From MGNI01 sp964353875 (lineage in GTDB: Bacteria; Chloroflexota; Anaerolineae; Anaerolineales; E44-bin32), in NCBI GenBank assembly GCA_964353875.1, contig CAYGXU010000019.1, positions 1 to 38,460 of the forward strand: a DNA stretch of 38,460 nt, in the 5' to 3' direction. The translations under genes and the position numbers were made by a program. Numbering within the stretch: the stretch's first letter is position 1; each line of letters opens with the position of its first letter. The notes below the pieces were generated by a model that worked only from the letters and a program-made list of their open reading frames with translations, ran no database searches and was not told the DNA's origin. Of the stretch, positions 1-8,203 are shown one piece after another.

Positions 1-45
1 AGGCGACATGACCGAACCAGCTAAGAGATAAACGAGAAGGTCGAC

Positions 46-70
46 GGGGCTGTCCCAAAAGGGCAGCCCC
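46..70. terminator. GC-rich hairpin downstream of coaX
   Basis: The arms GGGGCTG and CAGCCCC, extended by CCC/GGG around an AAAA loop with one bulged T, form a strong stem. It lies about 50 bases past the coaX stop. Neither flank has a clean U-tract, so it may be a weak or factor-assisted terminator, or an RNA-stabilising hairpin. Confidence 0.4.
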
Positions 71-118
71 TCTACCCACCCCTGCCTGGGCTCGTTTCCT
101 GGAGGCTGCCCAGACCAC

Positions 119-898
119 TCATGTCCCTCCCTCTTGATTCATCTCCCAAATTAATCGCATCCCCTCCAGAGTGAGCCATGGGGCAACAACTTGGATCACT
201 TTTGTCTCCGCCGCGATCAGGTCCACCAGGCCGCCGGTGCCGATCACCTTCATCTCCGATCCGAGCTCCTCTCGAAAGCGTGCTACCATCCCCTCCACCA
301 ATCCCACGTAACCGAAGATCAAGCCGGATTGAATCGCGCGAACCGTATTGCTCCCAATGGCTGAGGGCGGCTTGATCAACTCCACACGTGGCAGTTTGGC
401 GGTGCGTTGGAAGAGTGCATCCGCCGCGATCCCTATCCCCGGCGCGATGGCGCCTCCCAGATATTCGCCATCGGATGAGATGGCATCGAAGGTGGTCGCA
501 GTCCCGAAATCGACCACACAGGCTGGCGTGGCATACAGACGCACCACCGCAACCGCATCCGCAACCCGATCCGCGCCTAAAGAGTATTTGGGATCCTCAT
601 AGCGGATCCGTAGTCCTGTGCGCACACCCGCATCCACCACAAACGGATCTTGCTGCAAATATTTCTCACAGGCTTGAGAGAACGTCCTTGTGAGTGGCGG
701 CACAACCGAGGCCAAGGCGACGGCATGGATGTCTTTGATCGCGCATCCGGCTTGAGTGAGAAGACCTAATAATTGTAGGCCATATTCGTCCGGCATGCGC
801 TCATGATCCGTTGCCAGTCGCCAGGCCGATACCAATTCTTCATGGCGGTATAACCCGAGGGTGATGTTTGTATTTCCGATATCAATCGCTAAAAGCAT
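119..898 (-). CDS. coaX: Type III pantothenate kinase
   Basis: CoaX phosphorylates pantothenate to 4'-phosphopantothenate, the first committed step of CoA synthesis, in the cytoplasm. The 259-aa protein has the usual family length. The ASKHA-fold landmarks are visible: DIGNTN at residues 6-11 (phosphate-binding loop), GADR near residue 108 and DFGTATT near residue 131. The start is supported by a strong Shine-Dalgarno sequence (AGGAGGTG) ending five bases before the ATG. It is the last gene of the panB-panE-panC-coaX run, 152 bases after panC, so pathway order matches gene order. A small hairpin just upstream reaches into the Shine-Dalgarno region. Confidence 0.95.
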   Translation of the reverse strand: MLLAIDIGNTNITLGLYRHEELVSAWRLATDHERMPDEYGLQLLGLLTQAGCAIKDIHAVALASVVPPLTRTFSQACEKYLQQDPFVVDAGVRTGLRIRYEDPKYSLGADRVADAVAVVRLYATPACVVDFGTATTFDAISSDGEYLGGAIAPGIGIAADALFQRTAKLPRVELIKPPSAIGSNTVRAIQSGLIFGYVGLVEGMVARFREELGSEMKVIGTGGLVDLIAAETKVIQVVAPWLTLEGMRLIWEMNQEGGT

Positions 899-902
899 TT
901 CT

Positions 903-936
903 CACCTCCTGCCTCAGTGTCCTAAGGGATGGCAGG
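903..936 (-). promoter_or_regulatory. Hairpin reaching the coaX ribosome binding site
   Basis: On the minus strand CCTGC pairs with GCAGG and, inside a five-base bulge, CTTAG pairs with CTGAG around GACA. The outer 3' arm shares bases with the start of the coaX Shine-Dalgarno AGGAGGTG, so partial occlusion of ribosome binding is possible. This is inference from pairing only. Confidence 0.3.
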
Positions 937-1050
937 TCATCCGTATTGACCTCTGGTCGTAATTGAACGCTGCAAACCGCATCATTGGATTGCCGTAACG
1001 GCCTCTCTCTCGATGCTTACCATCAGAAGACGATCTCCCACCTGAGGTGT

Positions 1051-1887
1051 CTACTCCCCTATTAGCATGTTATCGATCAGCCGTGTCTTTCCAACGCTAA
1101 CCGCCATCGAGAGCAAGGCCTTCTCGACCGGCCCCTTCAACTCCTGCAACGATTCCATGTCCGCCACTGAAACATATTGCTCCTGCGCCAAGGGCTCTTC
1201 TCGGATGATGTCGGACATCCGTTCACGAAGCACTCCCGCTTCCCTCTCCCCGTTGGCAAAAGCATCCCGCGCTGAGCACAGCGCTCGAAAGAGGGCCGTG
1301 GCTGCCCGACGCTCATCAATATTCAAGTAAGTATTGCGACTGGACATGGCCAATCCATCCGCTTCACGCACAGTAGGGCAGACTACGACCTCTACCGGGA
1401 AATTCAAGTCCTGCACCATGCGCCGGATGACAAGAGACTGCTGTGCATCTTTCTGGCCAAAATAGGCCTTATCAGGTAGAAACATATTGAACAATTTCGA
1501 GACCACTGTGGCAACCCCACGAAAATGGCCTGGACGTTGTGCTCCTTCCAGTCCTTGACTCAATCCTTCAACCGTCACCCATGTCTGACAATTCTCCGGG
1601 TATACCTCCTCTGCCGTTGGGACCCAAACCAAATCCACTCCCTCCACTCTCAACAATGCCAAATCCCGTTCCAAATCCCGAGGATAGGCTTCAAGATCCT
1701 CGTGTGGGCCGAATTGCGTGGGATTGACGAAAATGCTGACTCCCACGCTTGCACACTCGGCTCTCGCATGTCGAACCAGGGAAAGATGACCCTCATGCAG
1801 GAAGCCCATGGTAGGCACAAGCCCAAATGGATTGGTCATGGCCGCACGGTGCTGGCGGACCTCAATGACCCTCGTTACAACTTGCAT
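1051..1887 (-). CDS. panC: Pantoate--beta-alanine ligase
   Basis: PanC joins pantoate and beta-alanine with ATP (via pantoyl-adenylate) to make pantothenate. The 278-aa product has the family length. MGFLHEGHLSL near residue 27 contains the HxGH nucleotide-binding signature, FGQKDAQQ near residue 143 lies in the ATP/pantoate site, and MSSRN near residue 180 is the KMSKS-like loop. The ATG overlaps the end of panE by 13 bases, implying translational coupling. No aspartate decarboxylase gene (panD) is seen here, so beta-alanine must come from an enzyme encoded elsewhere. Confidence 0.96.
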   Translation of the reverse strand: MQVVTRVIEVRQHRAAMTNPFGLVPTMGFLHEGHLSLVRHARAECASVGVSIFVNPTQFGPHEDLEAYPRDLERDLALLRVEGVDLVWVPTAEEVYPENCQTWVTVEGLSQGLEGAQRPGHFRGVATVVSKLFNMFLPDKAYFGQKDAQQSLVIRRMVQDLNFPVEVVVCPTVREADGLAMSSRNTYLNIDERRAATALFRALCSARDAFANGEREAGVLRERMSDIIREEPLAQEQYVSVADMESLQELKGPVEKALLSMAVSVGKTRLIDNMLIGE

Positions 1888-2780
1888 CTATCCACTTCCT
1901 TCTGCGCCTCAACCAACGCTCGAATCAAGCGCCAGAAAGTCCTATTAACCGGAGTGGGCACATCCAATCGCTGACCCTCCTGGACGATGGCGCCGCAAAT
2001 GGCATCAATCTCGGTCGGAGCCGCGCGCATTCGATCTTGAAGCATCGAAGAGAGATTGCGCGCCGTGGCACATGCGACTTCGGCCACTCGCTTCCCTGCG
2101 CTTTCATAAGGCAGTCGAATGCCTTTCGCTCGAGCCACCGCCGCAGCTTCCTCAGCAGCCATACACATTAGCTCAAATGCATCCGGCAGATCGAGCAAAT
2201 GACCATTGGGCACGCTCAAGATGGCGGTGAGTGGATTAATCCCGGCGTTGATCGCCAGCTTGCCCCATAGCAGGCTGTCAATGTCATTTACCTCTTCAAT
2301 GACAAAACCCGCTTTGCGGAGCACGAGGATCAGGAGATTGAGTCCTGGATGCGGGACGATGTAGGTCGGCCCATCACCCCCCAATCGCACGTATCCGGGA
2401 CCTCGCAACGTCGCTCCGCTGCTCGTTACTCCCAGCGCAGCCCGTTCCGGTCCCAGCTTCTCCTGTAAAACATCCAAATTGCCAAGCCCATTCTGCAATG
2501 TCAGAGCGATTCCATCTGGGGCAAGACAGGCCTTGAGTTGTTCCGCAGCGCGTTCTGTCTGCCAGGACTTGACCAGCACCAATGCGTGCCTGGCCCCGGT
2601 GCAATCTTCAGGATCGGAGGTGGCCTTCACCCGGTAAGAAGCCTCCTTCCGGTCCACCTCCTGCAATCGCACGCCGCTTTCCTTGAGCGCTCGAAGGCCC
2701 TCTTCCCAAGTTCCTAACAGGATTACTTCTGCATGGGGAGCAAGACGAGCAGCAAACAGGCACGCCATGGCGCCTGTGCC
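1875..2780 (-). CDS. panE: 2-dehydropantoate 2-reductase, 5' end lost in assembly gap
   Basis: Ketopantoate reductase reduces 2-dehydropantoate (the PanB product) to pantoate with NADPH. About 301 residues remain. The first visible residues, GTGAMACLFAARL, are the Rossmann glycine loop, so only roughly the first 6-10 residues including the start codon are hidden by the N run. The catalytic segment WGKLAINAGINPLTA (Lys plus the NxxxNP element) is intact, as is the C-terminal helical domain. It reads in one frame with panB across the N run, but that is an artefact of the gap: the two enzymes are normally separate and PanB's C-terminal tail is also missing. The stop overlaps panC. Confidence 0.92.
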   Translation of the reverse strand, partial: GTGAMACLFAARLAPHAEVILLGTWEEGLRALKESGVRLQEVDRKEASYRVKATSDPEDCTGARHALVLVKSWQTERAAEQLKACLAPDGIALTLQNGLGNLDVLQEKLGPERAALGVTSSGATLRGPGYVRLGGDGPTYIVPHPGLNLLILVLRKAGFVIEEVNDIDSLLWGKLAINAGINPLTAILSVPNGHLLDLPDAFELMCMAAEEAAAVARAKGIRLPYESAGKRVAEVACATARNLSSMLQDRMRAAPTEIDAICGAIVQEGQRLDVPTPVNRTFWRLIRALVEAQKEVDRCKL

Positions 2781-2880
2781 NNNNNNNNNNNNNNNNNNNN
2801 NNNNNNNNNNNNNNNNNNNNNNNNNNNNNNNNNNNNNNNNNNNNNNNNNNNNNNNNNNNNNNNNNNNNNNNNNNNNNNNN
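2781..2880. other. Assembly gap (100 N)
   Basis: Exactly 100 N, the usual placeholder for a gap of unknown length. It removes the panB 3' end and the panE 5' end. The residues expected to be missing (about 25-30 from PanB, 6-10 from PanE) would need roughly 100-120 bases, so the true gap is probably small. Confidence 0.98.
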
Positions 2881-3626
2881 GAATGCAGGTTGGCGTACTG
2901 CTTCACAAAGCGCGGCGTGAACCGGTCGAACAGGCCCAATAAATCATGAGTGACCAACACCTGACCATCGCAACCCGATCCTGCCCCGATCCCAACGGTA
3001 GGGATCTCTAGTTTCTCGGAAATGAACTTGGCCAAACGAGTTGGAATGGTTTCCAGAACGATCGAGAAGCAACCCGCCTGCTGCAGGAGCAAGGCATCCT
3101 CCAGCAGGCGTTTCGCCGCCTCAGCCGATTTCCCCTGAGCGCGAAATCCACCGAGTTGATGCACGGATTGGGGAGTGAGACCCAGATGCCCCATGACAGG
3201 GATCCCGGCGCCAACGATCGCTTCAACTGCCTCTTTCCGCTCGCGACCGCCCTCCAATTTCACGGCATCCATACCGGCCTCTTGTAGAAAACGACCCGCA
3301 TTACGCACCGCATCCCCTACCGAGGCCTGATAGGACATGAACGGCATGTCACCGACCAAGAGGGGATATTTAGCCCCTCGTGAAACCGCTCGGCAATGAT
3401 GGAGCATATCCTCCATCGTTACCGGCAGAGTGGTTTCATAACCTAGGATGACCATGCCGAGCGAATCGCCCACCAGGATCGCATCGATCCCGGCTCGGTC
3501 GATGGCGAGTGCGGTGGCATAATCATAGGCAGTCAGCATGGTGATGATCTCACCATGCTTCTTCTTGCTTCGCAAGGTATGCGTGGTGACTTTCTTTCGG
3601 TCTGTTTTGGATGAGGTTGCAGACAC
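2881..3626 (-). CDS. panB: 3-methyl-2-oxobutanoate hydroxymethyltransferase, 3' end lost in assembly gap
   Basis: PanB transfers a hydroxymethyl group from methylene-THF to 2-oxoisovalerate, giving ketopantoate. The TIM-barrel landmarks are present: ITMLTAYDY, ILVGDSLGMV (Asp ligand of the metal) and the TLPVTMEDM segment. The sequence ends at FVKQYANLH, some 25-30 residues short of the usual C-terminus. I chose the GTG at 3626-3624 because AAGGAGGAG lies eight bases upstream. An in-frame ATG at 3656 would make that Shine-Dalgarno part of the coding sequence and adds ten residues of atypical N-terminus. It is the first gene of the operon and its leader holds a pan-motif RNA and a terminator. 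Confidence 0.93.
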
Positions 3627-3660
3627 GGCTTTCTCCTCCTTCGAGTGAGATGCCAAGAGG

Positions 3661-3695
3661 CAAAAGAAAAAGACCCGCCGAAATTAAAGGGCGGG
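3661..3695 (-). terminator. Intrinsic terminator inside the panB leader
   Basis: On the minus strand CCCGCC and GGCGGG form a stem around an AT-rich ten-base loop, followed by TCTTTTTCTTTT. It lies between the panB promoter and start codon, about 35 bases before the GTG, so it acts as an attenuator rather than the end of another unit. A second hairpin (GACGGCAA/TTGCCGTC, 3696-3717) sits just upstream and shares bases with the pan motif, which gives a switching route. Confidence 0.85.
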
Positions 3696-3709
3696 ACGGC
3701 AAAAGAACT

Positions 3710-3742
3710 TGCCGTCTCAGTCGATGCCCGATCTAAGCGGCA
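3710..3742 (-). ncRNA. pan RNA motif (candidate riboswitch) before panB
   Basis: The minus-strand RNA folds into a single stem: UGCCG, CUUAG, a bulged A, UCG, a GGCAU loop, CGA, CUGAG, a second bulged A, CGGCA. All three helical segments pair (one G-U) and exactly two adenosines are bulged. A hairpin with two conserved bulged As before pantothenate genes is the hallmark of the pan motif, reported from comparative genomics in Chloroflexi, Firmicutes and Deltaproteobacteria. As far as I know its ligand is unresolved. The downstream terminator and competing hairpin suggest transcriptional control. Confidence 0.8.
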
Positions 3743-3747
3743 GGCCT

Positions 3748-3776
3748 ATTATAGCAGAGATCAGGACAAACGACAG
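3748..3776 (-). promoter_or_regulatory. panB operon promoter
   Basis: A perfect -10 TATAAT (3753-3748) is preceded by TGC, making an extended -10. A weak -35 CTGTCG (3776-3771) lies 17 bases upstream. The predicted start is around 3741-3746, immediately at the 5' arm of the pan motif. Confidence 0.75.
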
Positions 3777-3930
3777 TTGGCGAGAAACGGATGCCTTGTG
3801 ATCCGAGTTTATCCAGAGCCGATCTTTATAGGCTTTTCTTATCGGTTGGCATTGCCGGCGCCGAATTCATTCCCACATTAAACCTTAATGGTTTCTGCCC
3901 CCCACAAACCCTATCTCCGGTCATCCGGAT

Positions 3931-3936
3931 TACAAT
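3931..3936 (+). promoter_or_regulatory. -10 element of the ybaK-like gene
   Basis: TACAAT ends seven bases before the ATG at 3944, so transcription would start at or next to the start codon. No Shine-Dalgarno is visible and no convincing -35 was found. This suggests a leaderless mRNA. Confidence 0.4.
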
Positions 3937-3943
3937 TACTCCT

Positions 3944-4408
3944 ATGAGCACTTCCACGCCCGTCACCCATGTTCTCGATCACCTGGGGATCCCCTATCAA
4001 ATCCATATTCACAAACACCCGCCAAAATCAATAGAGATCGCAGCCCGAGAACGAGGGCTCGACCCCTGTCAAATCATCCGTTCCCTGCTTTTTCGGATGG
4101 AGGGGGATCAATACGTGCTGGTTCTCATAGCGGCCGGATCTCGAGTGCGCTGGTCAAAACTGCGTCGATATTTAAACATCTCCCGCGTATCGACTGCCAC
4201 TGCCGAAGAAGTCCTCCAGGCTACGGGTTACGAACCGGGCGCGGTCTCCCCTTTTGGACTCCCCACTCCCATTCGGATCCTCGCTGATCGAAGCCTCCTT
4301 GATCATGCAGTCCTCTCCATTGGCGCCGGAATTCCCAATGCGGGTGTCATCCTGGCACGCGACGACCTGATCAGGGTTTTGGACTTAGAGATCGGCGACT
4401 TTGGCTAG
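3944..4408 (+). CDS. YbaK/EbsC-domain aminoacyl-tRNA deacylase-like protein
   Basis: This 154-aa protein belongs to the YbaK/ProX family, whose members hydrolyse mischarged tRNAs (for example Cys- or Ala-tRNA(Pro)) in the cytoplasm. Family features are the opening region about a ligand-mimicking peptide (HIHKHPPKSIEIAARERGL), the segment IIRSLLFRMEGDQYVLVLIAAG, and the C-terminal ATGYEPGAVSPFGL loop typical of the domain. A longer in-frame start at 3791 adds 51 residues without family resemblance, so I prefer 3944. The gene stands alone on the plus strand between two minus-strand units. A paralogue lies at 15776. The exact tRNA substrate cannot be told from sequence. Confidence 0.85.
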   Translation: MSTSTPVTHVLDHLGIPYQIHIHKHPPKSIEIAARERGLDPCQIIRSLLFRMEGDQYVLVLIAAGSRVRWSKLRRYLNISRVSTATAEEVLQATGYEPGAVSPFGLPTPIRILADRSLLDHAVLSIGAGIPNAGVILARDDLIRVLDLEIGDFG

Positions 4409-4499
4409 ACAATGAAGGAATATGGTCTTGCATTCCACAACTTAGGCCAAGGATTCACTTTCAATGTCTATATGCCGGGAGAGAACGAGCGGTGGAATG

Positions 4500-5924
4500 T
4501 TATGGAAGCCACTGAGGTTGATAGCCATCCATAAAAAAGTGCCTGATCGCATTTTGATCGAAATCGTACAGCCAGATCTCCAATGGCTGTAAAAGGTCAG
4601 TTTGATTGCTGCGCACGAATGCCAGATGTTTTGAATCGTGGCTCCAGGTCAGATTGAAATGACTGAACTCGGGTTCATCCGTGATCTGTTGGGCATCTGT
4701 GCCGTCTGTCCGCATCAACCACACCTGTCTGCCCGGCGTCCATTGCTCTTTCTCCAGATGCTTACGTGTAAAGGCGATCCATTGGCCATTCGGTGAGAAT
4801 GCCGGAGAGGCATCCTCGATAAACCCGAAATCCCCTCTGCTTAGGTCAGATACGAGTCCGGTACTCACATCAATTTGAAATAGGTGGCTGTAATAGAGCG
4901 AAAATTCATCGCCTGTCACCTTATTCCTTTCGTAGGTTGCATCGGCGATGACCAGATCCGGAAACACCAAAAATTCACCTGCTGGTGACCAGGCGCCCAT
5001 AACACCCAGTTCACTTGGAACAGAATAAGCTTCCTCAAAAACCAAATCATTGCGATGCCGAAGGAGGATAATTTCCTTCGATGTATTATCAGAGTACGCC
5101 AAATAACCGCTCGATGACCAGGTAGGACTTTCGCATGCATGCCCGCCTTTGCTAACCAAGGCTGGTTCGCCGTCTTCCCCTATCGGGGCAACCCATATCT
5201 GCGCTGATCCAACCAGGCTTTTTCCTCCCGTACTCTGCTCGAGCGGTGCAAGCTCATAGGCCAAAAATTGAAGATCAGGGGATGGATGAGGTCGTTGGCA
5301 AATATACCCCTGCGGACAGGCCAGGAGCAGGCGGTCTTCCATAGACACAAGATCAAGCAACCTTAAGTCCGAACTGCGATCTTCCCGCAAAGCGGTGTAT
5401 ATGATGCTGGCTCCGTCGAGGCTGATCGAATAATCCAGAACACCATATGTTGTTTCGGTCAGGATCTGCTCTTGATCATCTTGGACGCCCCGCGCATGAA
5501 GTTCGACCTTGCCTTGAGCCTCTGCTAAATAGAGCAATCGCGGAAGGCCAATGCCAAATGACCAGCAACTCTTTTTTATCAGGGGTAGGAAGTAAATGGA
5601 TCGCGCCCCGGCCTCAAGACATACGGTCACTGTCTCCCCCTTTGGCCATTTGTCTTCAGGGACGAAATTCAAGGATTGTCCTGCCCATTGAAATTGTCCC
5701 GCGATTTCCGGTTGGATGGTTAATCTTGCTTCAACCGAGGTTTTGTCCATCGGGAGGTTAAAGGTGAGGTAAATTCCAGCCGTAGAGGGGATGGAGGTTG
5801 AATCAGGGTGGGGTTCTCGGTCAGTGAGTCTCGGCGTCCCCAGAATAACCAGAAGAACCAACACGCCCAGCATCGCAGCAATGGTGATTGGGGATATGCG
5901 CTTTCTTCGCCTTCGAGGCAGCAT
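4500..5924 (-). CDS. Membrane-anchored TolB/PD40-type beta-propeller protein with Ig-like domain
   Basis: This 474-aa protein starts with a basic stretch (PRRRRKR) and a single hydrophobic helix at about residues 12-30, so it is probably an N-terminally anchored, externally facing protein. Residues about 40-110 resemble a bacterial Ig-like (SbsA-type) domain (IYLTFNLPMDKTSVE, FVPEDKWPKGETV). The rest carries PD40/WD40-like blades: SPDLQFLAYE, SPAGEFLVF, SPNGQWIAFTRK with VWLMRTDGTDAQQIT, and SHDSKHLAFVRS. These blades usually bind proteins or glycans; no catalytic motif is seen. GAGG lies eight bases before the ATG. The specific function is unknown. Confidence 0.8.
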   Translation of the reverse strand: MLPRRRRKRISPITIAAMLGVLVLLVILGTPRLTDREPHPDSTSIPSTAGIYLTFNLPMDKTSVEARLTIQPEIAGQFQWAGQSLNFVPEDKWPKGETVTVCLEAGARSIYFLPLIKKSCWSFGIGLPRLLYLAEAQGKVELHARGVQDDQEQILTETTYGVLDYSISLDGASIIYTALREDRSSDLRLLDLVSMEDRLLLACPQGYICQRPHPSPDLQFLAYELAPLEQSTGGKSLVGSAQIWVAPIGEDGEPALVSKGGHACESPTWSSSGYLAYSDNTSKEIILLRHRNDLVFEEAYSVPSELGVMGAWSPAGEFLVFPDLVIADATYERNKVTGDEFSLYYSHLFQIDVSTGLVSDLSRGDFGFIEDASPAFSPNGQWIAFTRKHLEKEQWTPGRQVWLMRTDGTDAQQITDEPEFSHFNLTWSHDSKHLAFVRSNQTDLLQPLEIWLYDFDQNAIRHFFMDGYQPQWLP

Positions 5925-6179
5925 TGTATTCGCCTCTATGGAAAATACGGACCTATATTAAGAAGAGGAGAGCATCTGCTTTTTCAGTTAAGCAAAGCCA
6001 ATTCCGTTACGTCCATTTACTTACCGATACTCGTTCATCCCACATAAAAGAGAATCCACATTGGCTCATAGACCGGAGCCTAAAATTTAGGACTCCAAAA
6101 AGAACCAATTCTACGCTCCAAATCCTCACACAGATCCGCGTTAGCCTGGCTCTCTCCGGACCTTCAAAGATTTTCCCTT

Positions 6180-7235
6180 TTACGCTTTCTCCAATTCCCG
6201 TTTCAACTCCTGTATAGATGGGACCGGCGTCGGATCCACGCCATAAGACATCGCCAGGTAATAGGAGGCATAATCCCCAAAGTGTAAGGTAGTCCACTGC
6301 TGAGCCAAGCGCGTCTCACCCTGCGCTTCAATCACATCCGTATTAAATCCTTCTACCATGAGCGCTCGTCGGGTGACATCTATCCGTACGAGATTGCGAG
6401 GATGATAGCTTGCGGCGCGCAGGAAAATGACCATGGTTTGGGCGATGAGAGATTCCGGGTGGCTCACCCCGGCCACGAGGTTATGGTCTGCTTCAGGCAA
6501 TTCCTCGAATTGGGCGACGGCTTTGGCGATCTCGCTGATTTGTGTACGCCAACGCCTGGCGACAGGAGCGAGAATGTCGGCGCCAATCACCGTCGGCCAT
6601 CGGTCGATCAGTTGACCCGCAAGCCGTTTCGCCGGATTCTGAACGACAGGAATCTGAGCCTGTAATTCTGGCTGCCGTGCACGCATCTTGGCGACAGCGT
6701 CGAGAAGTTCCTCACTTGGATCCGGGATCAATCCCAACCGACTCATGGCAGCAAGCAGGAGACCAAAAGAAAAGCCGATCGCCGCTCTTGGTTGACCATC
6801 GTGCTCGAAGCGAAGCAATGGAAGGGAGCGTTTCTCGGCCCGTTTGGAAAGCTCCCCTCCTTTGGATAAAGCCATCACCTTTGCACCGACGCTGACTGCG
6901 CGATCAAAGGCGGAGAGTGTTTCCTCTGTATTGCCAGAATGGGAGGCAGCGATCACCAGGGTCTTATTGCCAACAAAGGCTGGTAAATCATAATTACGCC
7001 ATACAATAATCGGTACCGGTGAGAGCGGCGTAGCGAAGGCCTGTAAGAGATCTGCACCAATGGCTGACCCTCCCAGCCCTGCAATGACGACCGCATCGAT
7101 ACCCTTCCATCTGGGGAGGTCGTAACTCCGCCCTAATTCCCAGGCGTGTTCTAACTGATCCGGTAACCGGTCAATCTCATCCAACATCTTGCTCGGATCG
7201 ATTTCTGCAAAGGATTGCCAATTGTCAAGGATCAT
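6180..7235 (-). CDS. Bifunctional phosphoglucose/phosphomannose isomerase
   Basis: This is a SIS-domain isomerase that interconverts glucose-6-P/fructose-6-P and mannose-6-P/fructose-6-P. Sugar-phosphate binding elements are visible: AGLGGSAIGADLL and ASHSGNTEETLSAF in the first SIS domain, and the C-terminal LEELPEADHNLVAG-like region with Glu and His of the active site. I chose the ATG at 7235: GGAGGT precedes it by four bases and the ATGA overlaps the rsmI stop codon, indicating translational coupling. The 351-aa length fits the family. An upstream ATG at 7277 lies inside rsmI and is less likely. Confidence 0.9.
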   Translation of the reverse strand: MILDNWQSFAEIDPSKMLDEIDRLPDQLEHAWELGRSYDLPRWKGIDAVVIAGLGGSAIGADLLQAFATPLSPVPIIVWRNYDLPAFVGNKTLVIAASHSGNTEETLSAFDRAVSVGAKVMALSKGGELSKRAEKRSLPLLRFEHDGQPRAAIGFSFGLLLAAMSRLGLIPDPSEELLDAVAKMRARQPELQAQIPVVQNPAKRLAGQLIDRWPTVIGADILAPVARRWRTQISEIAKAVAQFEELPEADHNLVAGVSHPESLIAQTMVIFLRAASYHPRNLVRIDVTRRALMVEGFNTDVIEAQGETRLAQQWTTLHFGDYASYYLAMSYGVDPTPVPSIQELKRELEKA

Positions 7236-8053
7236 TTGACCTCCTGTATCAATTTGTAAATTTCCCGGCGTAGCCAACCGGATTCGGCCGCGACCTGCTT
7301 GGCAATCTCAGAAGGGCGCATCCCATCATGTAACCTTTTCAGCACCGCCACTCTTAATTTGTCTTCATCCCAATGCTCGCCCTCGACCGCCCCTGCGATT
7401 ACCAAGGTAAATTCCCCTTGAGGATCAACTTGTCTAAAATGTTCCTCTATGGAATATAAATCGCCCCTTAAAATTTCCTCATGAATTTTCGTCATCTCAC
7501 GACAGATGGCGATGGACCTTTTTTCCCCGAAGATATTACCGATGTCCGCTAAGGCAGCGCGCAATCGATGGGGGACTTCAAAGGCGATCATCGTCCGGGT
7601 TTCTCTCAGTACGCTTTGCAGCAATCTTCGTCGTCCTGAGGCTTTTCTTGGCAAATAGCCGAGAAAGATGAAAGAGTCCGAAGGAAGTCCTGAAGCGACC
7701 ATCGCAGCAATGGGAGCGGAAGCTCCTGGGATCGGACTGACGACATGTCCTGCGCGTATAGCGGCCTGGACTAATTCGTATCCCGGATCCGATAGCCCTG
7801 GCGTGCCTGCATCCGAGATCAAAGCCACATCACCTGAAGCCAGGGTGTGTAAGATCTCGCCTTGTCGTACGAGTTTATTGTACTCATGATAACTGACAAC
7901 GGGAGTCTTGATCTGATAATGTGTAAGTAATTTCCGACTATGGCGTGTATCTTCGGCGGCAATGAGGGAGGCTTCCCTCAAGACCCGCAGGGCGCGCTGG
8001 GTGATATCCTCCAAATTGCCGATTGGCGTCGCCACCAGATATAACGTCCCCAT
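7232..8053 (-). CDS. rsmI: 16S rRNA (cytidine(1402)-2'-O)-methyltransferase
   Basis: RsmI uses SAM to 2'-O-methylate C1402 in the decoding centre of 16S rRNA. The 273-aa product begins with MGTLYLVATPIGNLEDIT and continues with EDTRHSRKLL and the SAM-site segment LISDAGTPGLSDPG, all diagnostic of this tetrapyrrole-methylase-fold enzyme. The C-terminus (RPSEIAKQVAAESG) is the helical extension found in many RsmI proteins. Its stop overlaps the start of the isomerase gene, so the two are probably co-translated. Confidence 0.95.
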   Translation of the reverse strand: MGTLYLVATPIGNLEDITQRALRVLREASLIAAEDTRHSRKLLTHYQIKTPVVSYHEYNKLVRQGEILHTLASGDVALISDAGTPGLSDPGYELVQAAIRAGHVVSPIPGASAPIAAMVASGLPSDSFIFLGYLPRKASGRRRLLQSVLRETRTMIAFEVPHRLRAALADIGNIFGEKRSIAICREMTKIHEEILRGDLYSIEEHFRQVDPQGEFTLVIAGAVEGEHWDEDKLRVAVLKRLHDGMRPSEIAKQVAAESGWLRREIYKLIQEVK

Positions 8054-8139
8054 AACGCTATTTTAGCAGAGTTGGGAAGATGCACACCCTATCCAGTCGT
8101 ATTTTCAATCTGGCGAGTTATCTCGCGCTGATTTGATCA

Positions 8140-8148
8140 TGATACAAT
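8140..8148 (+). promoter_or_regulatory. Extended -10 upstream of the PCD gene
   Basis: TGATACAAT contains TGn and a good -10 (TACAAT at 8143-8148). The -35 region is poor. A transcript would start near 8155, giving a leader of about 50 bases before the ATG at 8204. Confidence 0.4.
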
Positions 8149-8203
8149 CAACTTAGATCGTATTTGCCTGATTTTAGACCCTCCAAAACCAAGGAGCGTG
8201 TGC

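Noticed and set aside
1875..3656. A single PanB-PanE fusion protein
   Set aside because: The frame is joined only by the 100-N gap. PanB lacks its C-terminal tail and PanE its first residues, which fits two genes separated by the missing bases.
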